A stretch of DNA of 6,649 nt from an uncultured Erysipelotrichaceae bacterium (GCA_910586285.1 CAJUGR010000100.1:1-6649); one strand, 5' to 3'. Positions 1 to 5,862 are shown, counted from the first letter of the stretch. Notes: generated from the sequence alone by a model not told the origin. Program-made: numbers and translations.

Positions 1-294
1 GGCTTAAGTGAAGAACAAGCGAAAGCGGAGCTTGCTATGGATATGTCAGTGTCCACTGGTATAACATTCCCTGGCGATGAACAGGAAAGTACAACACAGG
101 GAATAGTAACCAATGATGAAGCAGAAGAACTTGCGGGCAAGGCATTAAACGGTGCACAGACACAGTCCCTTATTGCTATCATTCAGCAATATGCATCAGG
201 CACTCTTTCAATTGGCCAGGCAGTGAATGTCTTGTCCACAGCAATCGGGGTAAGCAAAGAAAAAGCCAAGGCAATATTAGAAGGAACCATGTAA
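1..294 (+). CDS. Portal protein, C-terminal end (partial, cut by window start)
   Basis: The frame is open from base 1 and gives 97 residues before TAA, so the start and the body of the protein lie outside the window. Portal proteins form the dodecameric ring at one capsid vertex through which DNA is pumped and to which the neck attaches. What is visible is the usual end of an SPP1 gp6-like portal: an acidic, low-complexity linker (roughly residues 18-42) followed by a helical segment reading LNGAQTQSLIAIIQQYASG, then LSIGQAVNVL and a final VSKEKAKAIL helix. That N-G-A-Q...ASG...A.. pattern is typical of portal C-termini in Firmicutes phages. The next gene, a minor capsid protein, starts at the base after the stop, as expected for portal/minor capsid pairs. 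The ATG at 37 is internal to the frame and is not a start. Family assignment is from recognition only; the diagnostic core is not in view. Confidence 0.75.
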   Translation, partial: GLSEEQAKAELAMDMSVSTGITFPGDEQESTTQGIVTNDEAEELAGKALNGAQTQSLIAIIQQYASGTLSIGQAVNVLSTAIGVSKEKAKAILEGTM

Positions 295-1869
295 ATGCTC
301 GATCCCAAATATTTGAGTGAAGCTCCAGAAGATGTTGCTGAGTATTTCGATGAATTGGAAACGCGTATCTTAGAAGACGCGGCAAGGCGCATCGCTGAGA
401 ATGGCTACATGATGACCAGCACAGCTGAATACCAAATGCGAAAACTGGAAGAACTTGGCGTTACTATGAACGAGATCGAAAGATATATTTCCGAAACACT
501 GCACATTACCGAGCAGAAAGTAAAAAGCATTATAATGGAGGCATCATATCGATCAATAGAGAAAGACAACGAGATGGCAAAAGCGGCCGGGGTTGAGACA
601 CCTCACCCGAATCTAACACAAGCCATCCTATCCGGTATCGTTTCTACAAACAACGAATTGCGTAATATCTGCAATTCAATGGCATCAGCAGCAAACAAGG
701 CATTTGAACACGCATTGGATCAAGCTTATTTATCTGTTTCATCCGGTGCTTTTTCTTTAGGTGATGCTGTTAAAATGGCTGTTAATGATCTGGCCAAGAA
801 CGGCATTTCTTGGATTGATTATCCAACTGGTACACATCGTAGAGCTGACAGCGCTATCCGAAATGCGCTACGAACAGGGATAAATCAAACAGCTGCAAGG
901 TGCCAAGAAAAAAATCTCGATGAAATGGGCTGTAATATGGTGGAAACGACCTCCCATACGGGGGCGCGTCCAGATCATGCAGTTTGGCAAGGTAAAGTAT
1001 TCTGGCGAAAAGAACCGGTGAAAGGATTGGAAAACTTCTATTCCGCAACCGGATACGGAACCGGCGCAGGATTATGTGGATGGAATTGTCGGCATAACTT
1101 TTTTCCAAACTTTGACGGTAAGCCGTCATTTAAGCATTACGATGAAGAAGAAAATTGGAAGCAATATGAATTGGAACAGCAACAGCGCTATAATGAGCGT
1201 AAAATACGTGAATGGAAACGCCGGAAAGCAGTAAACAAAGCGGGTGGGATTGATTACACAAGAGAAGCAAGGAAAGTAAGAGAATGGGAACAGAGACAAA
1301 GAGAATTGTTAAAATCACATCCTGACATGAAACGTAATTATGCAAGGGAAGCAATTGAACACAGGGTATCTGGACTGAGCGCCAATGGTAACGATGATAA
1401 ATATCAAAACAATATGATTATCAAACGTGGCCAGTTGACAGTCACGGATTCAGCCACTAAAATAAAGGTGTTAAAAGCGTATGAAAAGCGTCTTGTTACC
1501 TTAGACCATGAAAGAGCGGTCGTGATATCAGATAGTGGCGCTGTGTATGAAGTGATTGGCAGCTCAGGGCATGTACATCTAGAAATACTGGGCGATGAGC
1601 AATTACGCAATGCGTTTGTTACTCATAACCATCCAATCAATGAAACGGAATATACGTTCAGCAAAGATGATGTAAAGGCTTATATGGATTATGAAATGTT
1701 AATTCTGAGAGGCGTTGACAACGAATACGAGTACCAAATTTCCGGTTTTGGAAAAACTGAGGTTGATGCAGATGAAACTGATTATTTCAAAGAAAAAAAC
1801 GTTCGTCATGCAATGACCGCGATAGATTGTAGAAAAAAGGGTCTTATCTATTGGAGGAAAAAGCGATGA
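295..1869 (+). CDS. Phage minor capsid protein (Phage_min_cap2/MuF type) with C-terminal JAMM-like domain
   Basis: A 524-residue protein whose ATG directly follows the portal stop, with AGAAGGA at 279-285 as ribosome binding site. Residues 1 to about 285 match the Phage_min_cap2 family. The hallmarks are SHTGARPDH at 220-228 followed by WQGKVF, and GTGAGLCGWNCRH at 255-267, where C261, C265 and H267 could bind metal. Members are head proteins, present in few copies near the portal and often co-packaged. A charged coiled-coil-like linker rich in E, R, Q and W spans about 285-365. The remaining 150 residues are not part of the capsid family. They carry H444-N-H446-P, then S456-x-x-D459, with glutamates E406 and E419 upstream. 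This resembles the JAMM/MPN metallopeptidase signature, although the spacing from H446 to D459 is two residues longer than in RadC-like proteins. MuF-type capsid proteins with exchangeable C-terminal toxin or enzyme domains are an established theme. Peptidase activity here is inference. Confidence 0.85.
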   Translation: MLDPKYLSEAPEDVAEYFDELETRILEDAARRIAENGYMMTSTAEYQMRKLEELGVTMNEIERYISETLHITEQKVKSIIMEASYRSIEKDNEMAKAAGVETPHPNLTQAILSGIVSTNNELRNICNSMASAANKAFEHALDQAYLSVSSGAFSLGDAVKMAVNDLAKNGISWIDYPTGTHRRADSAIRNALRTGINQTAARCQEKNLDEMGCNMVETTSHTGARPDHAVWQGKVFWRKEPVKGLENFYSATGYGTGAGLCGWNCRHNFFPNFDGKPSFKHYDEEENWKQYELEQQQRYNERKIREWKRRKAVNKAGGIDYTREARKVREWEQRQRELLKSHPDMKRNYAREAIEHRVSGLSANGNDDKYQNNMIIKRGQLTVTDSATKIKVLKAYEKRLVTLDHERAVVISDSGAVYEVIGSSGHVHLEILGDEQLRNAFVTHNHPINETEYTFSKDDVKAYMDYEMLILRGVDNEYEYQISGFGKTEVDADETDYFKEKNVRHAMTAIDCRKKGLIYWRKKR

Positions 1870-2132
1870 ACGATATTCATAGGGAACTGATTAGTAGGCT
1901 ATCATTTGAAAACAAAGAATTTGAAAAGGAAGCCGTTGCTTTGTTTAAAGAATTATTTGAAGAGGAAGAGCGAATAGAAAACGAATTTGATCGCCTTCAT
2001 CCCAATAAATCCCATGGGTTAGATGGCGGATGTACTCATGACATTCATGTTTTATATCAGGGACATTGGAAACGATTCAATGAATTGAAAAAGAAATACA
2101 ATATTACTGATGATGATCTTCGCAAGAAGTGA
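1866..2132 (+). CDS. Small acidic protein coupled to the minor capsid gene; possible partner or immunity protein
   Basis: An 88-residue protein of a family I do not recognise. I chose the ATG at 1866, which overlaps the upstream stop as ATGA and has GGAGG at 1853-1857 eight bases upstream. A TTG at 1851 is in frame but would overlap that binding site. The N-terminal half is helical and very rich in glutamate (KELFEEEERIENEFDRLHP). The second half has a short His/Cys/Gly-rich stretch (HGLDGGCTHDIH) and ends in a lysine-rich helix. There is no signal peptide or membrane segment, so it is probably cytoplasmic. It is not one of the usual head-module proteins; it sits between minor capsid and scaffold, directly behind a minor capsid protein with an accessory domain, and an intrinsic terminator follows the stop by two bases. 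That is where immunity genes lie in MuF-type effector loci, but no sequence feature proves such a role. A small virion or assembly protein is the alternative. Confidence 0.7.
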   Translation: MNDIHRELISRLSFENKEFEKEAVALFKELFEEEERIENEFDRLHPNKSHGLDGGCTHDIHVLYQGHWKRFNELKKKYNITDDDLRKK

Positions 2133-2134
2133 TT

Positions 2135-2160
2135 AAGCACTCTTAATAGGGTGTTTTTTT
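2135..2160 (+). terminator. Rho-independent terminator after the 88-residue gene
   Basis: Stem AAGCACTC (2135-2142), loop TTAATA, stem GGGTGTTT (2149-2156), giving eight pairs including two G-T wobbles, with a run of seven T at 2154-2160. It starts two bases after the stop of the upstream gene. The stem is only moderately GC-rich, so termination is likely partial or overcome by late antitermination, since head genes continue in the same direction with no clear promoter after it. Confidence 0.75.
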
Positions 2161-2182
2161 GTATCGAATTGAGGTGATGAAA

Positions 2183-2362
2183 ATGTGCCTTCATGCCTAT
2201 GTTACGAAACGGCATGATTACTATGATAAACAAAAAGGATGCAGGGTTGTAAGAGATTACGATACCTGTATTTTTTGCGGAATGAAATCGAAAGAGAGGG
2301 TATCGTATATGAATGATCCGCCTAAACGTAAACTACCTTATTTTGGGCCACATTTAAAATAG
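2183..2362 (+). CDS. Small basic protein, putative zinc ribbon
   Basis: A 59-residue protein with no family that I recognise. A very good ribosome binding site (GAGGTGAT at 2171-2178) precedes the ATG at 2183. An in-frame ATG at 2177 overlaps that site, and a TTG at 2159 lies in the terminator T-run, so neither is preferred. The sequence has a C2-x-H4 pair and, about 25 residues on, C29-I-F-C32-G, which could together hold one zinc ion as in small zinc ribbons. C20 is a further cysteine between them. The tail is lysine/proline-rich (DPPKRKLPYFGPHLK) and the protein looks basic overall, so nucleic-acid binding is possible. It stands alone between a terminator and the scaffold leader, a common place for small accessory genes in phage head modules. 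No function can be assigned from sequence alone. Confidence 0.6.
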   Translation: MCLHAYVTKRHDYYDKQKGCRVVRDYDTCIFCGMKSKERVSYMNDPPKRKLPYFGPHLK

Positions 2363-2461
2363 TCCTGGACACGGCTTAAAACTATCCACACTCGATTGCA
2401 AGAGATAAAACAGACATAGATCATACGGGTCCGCCCCGATAAAAAGGAGATTGAATAAGAT
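2363..2461 (+). other. Non-coding leader before the scaffold gene
   Basis: Counting from the stop of the small zinc-ribbon gene to the scaffold ATG, this is the longest non-coding gap in the window. It begins with an inverted repeat GTCC-T-GGAC (2362-2370), nested in ATAGT (2359-2363)/ACTAT (2381-2385). A second short pairing, CGGG (2426-2429) with CCCG (2435-2438), precedes the scaffold ribosome binding site AAGGAGA (2444-2450). TTGCAA at 2396-2401 could serve as a -35 element, but no convincing -10 follows at the right distance. It may be an untranslated leader or an upstream insertion scar. Confidence 0.4.
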
Positions 2462-2982
2462 ATGGAAGTAATTGAAGTGATCAAAGGCTTTGGACTGGAA
2501 CTTACAGAGGAACAGGAAAGCCAAATCAAAAAAGCAGTGGGGAAGGAATATGTGTTGCGCTCGGATTTTAATTCCAAGAATAACGAATTGAAAAACGCCA
2601 ATACAAAAATCAAAGAATTGGAAAGTCGCGATTTTTCTTCTTTAGAAGCAGATCGTGATGATTACAAAACAAAATATGAAGGCTTGCTGAAAGAGAAAAA
2701 TGACAATGAGAAGAAAGATAAATTTTTCAGCAAAGTAGAAGATTGCAAGATAAGGATTACCTCTTGTATAAGATCGGAGGCGTTGACGCTTTAGAACTCG
2801 ATGATAAAGGAGAAATTAAGAACGTTGATAACATTCTGAACTCTGCAAGAGAAGAGTATCCTTCTTGCTTTGGTAAAGCGGCTCCGTTTGTGGTATCTAA
2901 AACAGACGGTCCCAATCAAAATGTAGCAAATCAAAAAGAACAAGCAAATACAGCGTTTAGATCGCTGTTTGGAAAGGAATAA
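2462..2982 (+). pseudogene. Phage scaffolding protein (GP20 family), broken by a frameshift
   Basis: Scaffold proteins direct capsid protein into a procapsid and leave before DNA packaging. The first frame starts at ATG 2462 (AAGGAGA at 2444-2450) and runs 110 codons to a stop at 2792-2794. It has the family's opening (GFGLELTEEQESQIKKAV) and a long coiled coil at about residues 37-92. The last 16 or so residues (after VED at 92-94) do not look like the family. The expected continuation, KDKDYLLYKIGGVDALELDD and then NVDNILNSAREEYPSCF, lies in the -1 frame, open from 2722 and ending at TAA 2980-2982. Joining the frames near 2743 gives about 172 residues, a little short for the family, and several residues of the helix before KDKDYL seem missing. 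That fits a deletion of 3n+1 bases. No good -1 slippery heptamer is present (best is A-TTT-TTC at 2722-2728). The gene sits immediately before major capsid, as expected. Sequencing error or unusual recoding cannot be excluded. Confidence 0.75.
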
Positions 2983-2988
2983 TTCATT

Positions 2989-4185
2989 ATGACAGTAAAC
3001 ATTACAAACCGACAGGATGCGGAGGCTATCATCAGAGAGCAAGTCGTGTCCACTATTTTTCAAGATGCTCCGAAACAGAGCGTATTCATGGGATTGGCAC
3101 GTAAGCTGCCTAATATGACAAGCAAACAGACACGTATTCGTGTGTTGGATTTCTTGCCTACTGCTTATTGGGTAAACGGTGATACCGGCATGAAACAGAC
3201 GACACGGCAGGCATGGGACAATGTATATCTTACGGCCGGCGAACTTGCAGTTATCGTTCCGATCCCGGAGGCAGTGCTTGATGATGCAGAATTTGACATC
3301 ATGGGCGAGGTAACGCCACGGGTAAATGAGGCAATTGGGCAGTGTGTAGACGCTGCAATTGTATTTGGATATAACCGGCCGGCAGAATGGCAAGCTGATC
3401 TTATCACCTTAGCACGTCAAGCGGGCAACAATGTCGCAGATACCGCTGATAAAGACCTGTACGATAAGTTGCTCGGTGAAGGTGGTGTATTCAGCAAGGT
3501 GGAAGAAGACGGCTATATGGTAAACGGTTGCTTATCAGCGTTGGGAATGCGAGCAAAGTTGCGCGGTGTACGTGCAACAGATGGATCACTGATCTTCAAA
3601 AGCGATATGCAGGGATCGACCCAATATGGCTTGGATGGTGCACCGATGTACTTCCCAACGAATGGAAGTTTTGATAAAAAAATTGCTCAGTTGGTAGTGG
3701 GTGATTTTAAACAGGCGGTATATTCAATTCGCCAGGACATTACCGTTAAGATTTTAGATCAGGGCGTTATCCAAGACCCGACCACAAAAGAAATCGTGTA
3801 CAACCTTGCACAACAGGATATGATCGCGTTGCGCGTTGTATTCCGCATGGGCTGGGCGCTGCCGAATCCAGCTACTCGTTTGGATGAAAACCGCACAGGA
3901 TGCCCGTTTGCTTATCTTGAACCGGCAACACCTTACACGGCTCAGACGGTTACGATTACCGTAAAAGATGGGAATGACGAGGATGCTAAACCGGTCAAAA
4001 AGGCTCGAGTTGATGTGAATGGCGCTAAACTGATGACCGATGCTGAGGGTAAAGTGGAGTTCCATTTACGCGAAGGAAACTATCCTGTAAAAATCACGAA
4101 GAAAGACCACATCACTGTGAACGATACTGTGATTGTTGAAACTGTGGCAGTATCTAAAGATATTGTCTTAACAGCAAATAAATAG
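2989..4185 (+). CDS. Major capsid protein (HK97 fold) with C-terminal Ig-like domain
   Basis: A 398-residue protein starting at ATG 2989, six bases after the scaffold stop, with GGAAAGGA (2971-2978) as binding site. Residues 1 to about 315 read as an HK97-fold capsid subunit of the kind found next to GP20 scaffolds: an N-terminal helix, LPTAYWVNGDTG near residue 55, then the VPIPEAVLDDAEFDI segment and a P-domain helix (VTPRVNEAIGQCVDAAIVFG). The fold core ends near RVVFRMGWALPNP and the PFAYLEP region. Residues from about 320 to the end form a separate beta-rich domain with VTITVKDG, then TDAEGKVEFHLREGNYPVKI. The T-D-x-x-G...G-x-Y pattern is that of carboxypeptidase-regulatory-like or Cna-B-like beta sandwiches. 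Such domains decorate capsid exteriors. There is no maturation protease gene in view, which agrees with SPP1-like assembly. Highly expressed; translation ends inside a strong hairpin. Confidence 0.9.
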   Translation: MTVNITNRQDAEAIIREQVVSTIFQDAPKQSVFMGLARKLPNMTSKQTRIRVLDFLPTAYWVNGDTGMKQTTRQAWDNVYLTAGELAVIVPIPEAVLDDAEFDIMGEVTPRVNEAIGQCVDAAIVFGYNRPAEWQADLITLARQAGNNVADTADKDLYDKLLGEGGVFSKVEEDGYMVNGCLSALGMRAKLRGVRATDGSLIFKSDMQGSTQYGLDGAPMYFPTNGSFDKKIAQLVVGDFKQAVYSIRQDITVKILDQGVIQDPTTKEIVYNLAQQDMIALRVVFRMGWALPNPATRLDENRTGCPFAYLEPATPYTAQTVTITVKDGNDEDAKPVKKARVDVNGAKLMTDAEGKVEFHLREGNYPVKITKKDHITVNDTVIVETVAVSKDIVLTANK

Positions 4186-4203
4186 GAGGGAGAAATCCCT
4201 CCT
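4184..4203 (+). promoter_or_regulatory. Strong GAAA-tetraloop hairpin at the end of the capsid gene
   Basis: AGGAGGGA (4184-4191), loop GAAA (4192-4195), TCCCTCCT (4196-4203): eight perfect pairs closed by a GNRA-type loop. The capsid stop codon TAG (4183-4185) overlaps the 5' arm. Only TT-T-CCT follows, so it is a weak terminator at best; an attenuator, an RNA end-stabiliser or a translational element is likelier. The 3' arm CCTCCT (4198-4203) is also complementary to the next gene's binding site AGGAGG (4214-4219). Confidence 0.65.
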
Positions 4204-4225
4204 TTCCTACATTAGGAGGTAACAT

Positions 4226-4633
4226 ATGGACGATGAATACTACAATGTGACCTATAAGGGTGAACTAAGAAAAGAGGAATTTGATAAATTGTTGCCTAAA
4301 GCAAAGTTGCTTATAAAGTCCTTTATTGACGATCTTGTCAGAACTGATCATTTACAAAAAAAACTTGATGATTATGGTGACTTTGATGAGGCGTTGTGCT
4401 TGGAACTGGACTACCTTGACCAAAATGGTGGCATTGCTGCTATCAATGGCTCATCCGATCTTGATTTAAGACAGGTACAATCTAGTGGCTATACTTTTCA
4501 AGTAGGTACAGATGCAAGTGCAAACTATGATGATCGATCTTATAAAGGGATCCCCTTTTCGCCTTTGGCGAGATCGCAAGTCATTACCGAGTTGCGCAAA
4601 AAAGGTCTGCTATCTCTGGGGTGGAACTGGTGA
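4226..4633 (+). CDS. Head-tail connector / adaptor protein (gp6/gp15-like)
   Basis: A 135-residue protein with a near-perfect binding site AGGAGGT (4214-4220) and ATG at 4226. The N-terminal two thirds is mainly helical and acidic, with a helix pair around LLPKAKLLIKSFIDD and an LCLELDYLDQNGG segment. The C-terminal part holds YKGIPFSPLARSQVITELRKKGLL, a motif typical of small Firmicutes phage head-tail connector proteins. These adaptors form a ring under the portal after packaging and close the head. Position supports this: it is the first gene after major capsid and precedes three minor capsid/neck genes. Its last four bases overlap the next gene as GTGA. The assignment rests on context plus the C-terminal motif; the sequence is not strongly diagnostic by eye. 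Confidence 0.65.
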   Translation: MDDEYYNVTYKGELRKEEFDKLLPKAKLLIKSFIDDLVRTDHLQKKLDDYGDFDEALCLELDYLDQNGGIAAINGSSDLDLRQVQSSGYTFQVGTDASANYDDRSYKGIPFSPLARSQVITELRKKGLLSLGWNW

Positions 4634-4995
4634 GAGTACTGCCGAGGCGTTTTCGCCCTCACACAATACTACTTGTTAAAATATTGCAAGAGGATGAACA
4701 GGGAAACGCAGTAACAAAAGAGATCACCATATCTCATGTGAAAGTTGATCCAAGCTGGGGAATCCAACAATCGAAGCGAGGAATAACAAGCGATGATAAA
4801 CTTATCGCTTATATAGAACTCAGAGATTACACCGCCTATGATAACGAGGTTAAATGCTTGTTATACGGTGAGGATTTTAGCTCACAAACTGGTGATCAGT
4901 TGGTTTTCCATGATCAGACCTATCTCATTACCAAAGTAAATGAGATTCTTTTGGATGATGATCGCCCGATACGTTTGGAGCTGATAGCAAAATGA
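4630..4995 (+). CDS. Minor capsid protein 1 family (head completion/stopper)
   Basis: A 121-residue protein. I prefer the GTG at 4630, which overlaps the preceding TGA as GTGA and has a G-rich site (GGGGTGG, 4618-4624) just upstream. A GTG at 4621 is in frame but would leave that site inside the start. It begins VLPRRFRPHTILLVKI, the usual opening of the Minor_capsid_1 family (P-R/K-x-L/F-x-P-H-T). It continues with ITISHVKVDPSWGI, the V-x-x-x-S/P-W/S strand, and ends with GDQLVFHDQTYLITKVNEILLDD, which matches the G-D-x-I/L-V-F...Y-x-I-x-x-V pattern. The protein is beta-rich with no signal peptide. Members act as head-closure or stopper components between adaptor and tail. It is overlapped at its 3' end (ATGA, 4992-4995) by the Minor_capsid_2-type gene, so translation of the group is coupled. 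Confidence 0.75.
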   Translation: MRVLPRRFRPHTILLVKILQEDEQGNAVTKEITISHVKVDPSWGIQQSKRGITSDDKLIAYIELRDYTAYDNEVKCLLYGEDFSSQTGDQLVFHDQTYLITKVNEILLDDDRPIRLELIAK

Positions 4996-5408
4996 GTGTA
5001 ACGATTAAGGTTAGCTTTGACGGTAATAAGCGTATGTATGAAGATCAGTTAAAGTTTGCGAAATGCAAAAGGAAGCTGATCTCACAGATTATCAAGGATA
5101 CAACGCCATATGTTCCATTTCAAGAGGGCACGCTTGAAAAATCAGCGATCACAAATCAAAGCCGTTATAAGGATAAAATCGTTTGGAATGGGCCATATGC
5201 AAGATTTTTATATCATGGCTTGGTGATGGTAGGCATTCGCACTCGTTCTGCATGGGCGAAACGCGGTGAAGTCAAAGAAACCATAAAAAAAGTACTGAAG
5301 TATAGCAAGACACACCCATTGGCCGGATACAAGTGGTATGAGCGATCAAAAATCCATAACAAAGATAAATGGGTGAAACTGACAAAGGAGTGTTATAAAA
5401 ATGGCTAA
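4992..5408 (+). CDS. Minor capsid protein 2 family (neck protein)
   Basis: A 138-residue basic protein starting at ATG 4992 in an ATGA overlap. GGAG at 4977-4980 is a weak site eleven bases upstream, so translation probably depends on the previous gene. Family marks are visible in order: an N-terminal helix (LKFAKCKRKLISQIIKDTTPYVPFQEG) carrying the YVPF-x-x-G-T-L core that Minor_capsid_2 proteins share with gp10/HK97-like neck proteins; then IVWNGPYARFLYHG; then a C-terminal part with HPLAGYKWYERSKIHNKDKW, the usual K-W-x-x-x-A/S-K...W pattern. The protein has more sequence between these blocks (about residues 78-108, lysine/arginine-rich) than the shortest family members. It lies between Minor_capsid_1 and Minor_capsid_3 type genes, the standard order. 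Its last eight bases overlap the next gene. It likely sits at the head-tail junction and helps tail joining. Confidence 0.8.
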   Translation: MSVTIKVSFDGNKRMYEDQLKFAKCKRKLISQIIKDTTPYVPFQEGTLEKSAITNQSRYKDKIVWNGPYARFLYHGLVMVGIRTRSAWAKRGEVKETIKKVLKYSKTHPLAGYKWYERSKIHNKDKWVKLTKECYKNG

Positions 5409-5862
5409 TGTAGCGTTAGAAGATGTAAGACAGATCATTGAAGATTTGTTTATGGGGTATATACGTAATATCCCGATTCCCGATACCAAAGGGTGGTATT
5501 TAGAATATTTTCCTAATTCGAAAGAAACAGCTATTTGTTTTAAACGAATGAATGATGTACCAATTTTACAACAGTACATCACAGGGGGCTATCAAGCGGC
5601 TTTTTCGTTTACGATTAGTATGCAGGCATCGGTAAAAGACACTCGTCATAATCTTGACATCACAAAACCGTTAAATGATTTAGCAGCTACTTTCGCCAAG
5701 GAAACTCAAGACGGATTCCCTAATCTGAAGCTGACGGATGCTATACCGATTAGCTTAGAAATGACTTCCACACCGGTAGATGATACCGGGGAAAAAGAAA
5801 AGACCGCTACCTTTGTGGCGGCATATCGATTGATTTATGAAAAGAAAGGAGCATTTGAATAA
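5401..5862 (+). CDS. Minor capsid protein 3 family (tail terminator-like)
   Basis: A 153-residue protein with AAAGGAG (5384-5390) ten bases before ATG 5401. It overlaps the preceding gene by eight bases and ends in TAATG with the tail tube gene. The order and shape match the Minor_capsid_3 family: an N-terminal helix (VRQIIEDLFMGYI), a strand with FKRMNDVPILQQYITGGYQAAFSFTI, a central helical stretch with LNDLAATFAKETQDGFPNLK, and a final strand block ending TATFVAAYRLIYEKK. This alpha/beta pattern is also that of tail terminator/completion proteins (gpU/gp17-like), which cap the tube and join it to the head. Position just before the tail tube gene fits that job. No catalytic motif, signal peptide or membrane segment is seen. 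Confidence 0.75.
   Translation: MANVALEDVRQIIEDLFMGYIRNIPIPDTKGWYLEYFPNSKETAICFKRMNDVPILQQYITGGYQAAFSFTISMQASVKDTRHNLDITKPLNDLAATFAKETQDGFPNLKLTDAIPISLEMTSTPVDDTGEKEKTATFVAAYRLIYEKKGAFE

Noticed and set aside
1621..1680. HNH nuclease suggested by the H-N-H string in the minor capsid C-terminus
   Set aside because: The HNHP...S-x-x-D context fits JAMM-like proteins; the flanking Cys pairs and beta-beta-alpha spacing of HNH nucleases are absent.
2396..2424. Possible promoter with TTGCAA as -35 before the scaffold gene
   Set aside because: At 17 bases spacing the -10 position reads GATCAT, a poor match, and no better spacing gives a TATAAT-like box.
2722..2730. Programmed -1 frameshift site in the scaffold gene (A-TTT-TTC)
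   Set aside because: The first base does not match the X-XXY-YYZ rule, so re-pairing of the P-site tRNA would fail at its first position, and the product of a slip there reads QQSRRLQ, which does not resemble the family.
2791..3393. Long open frame (200 residues) on the minus strand across the scaffold end and capsid start
   Set aside because: It lies antisense to a clearly recognised capsid gene, has no ribosome binding site that I can see, and its translation is rich in Cys, His and Arg without any domain. It is a shadow of the + strand coding.
4544..4570. AAAGGG-ATC-CCCTTT followed by T and then CGCC-TTT-GGCG, looking like tandem hairpins or a terminator
   Set aside because: Both lie inside the conserved connector motif (KGIPFSPLARS), the loops have only three bases, and codon choice for that motif explains the sequence.
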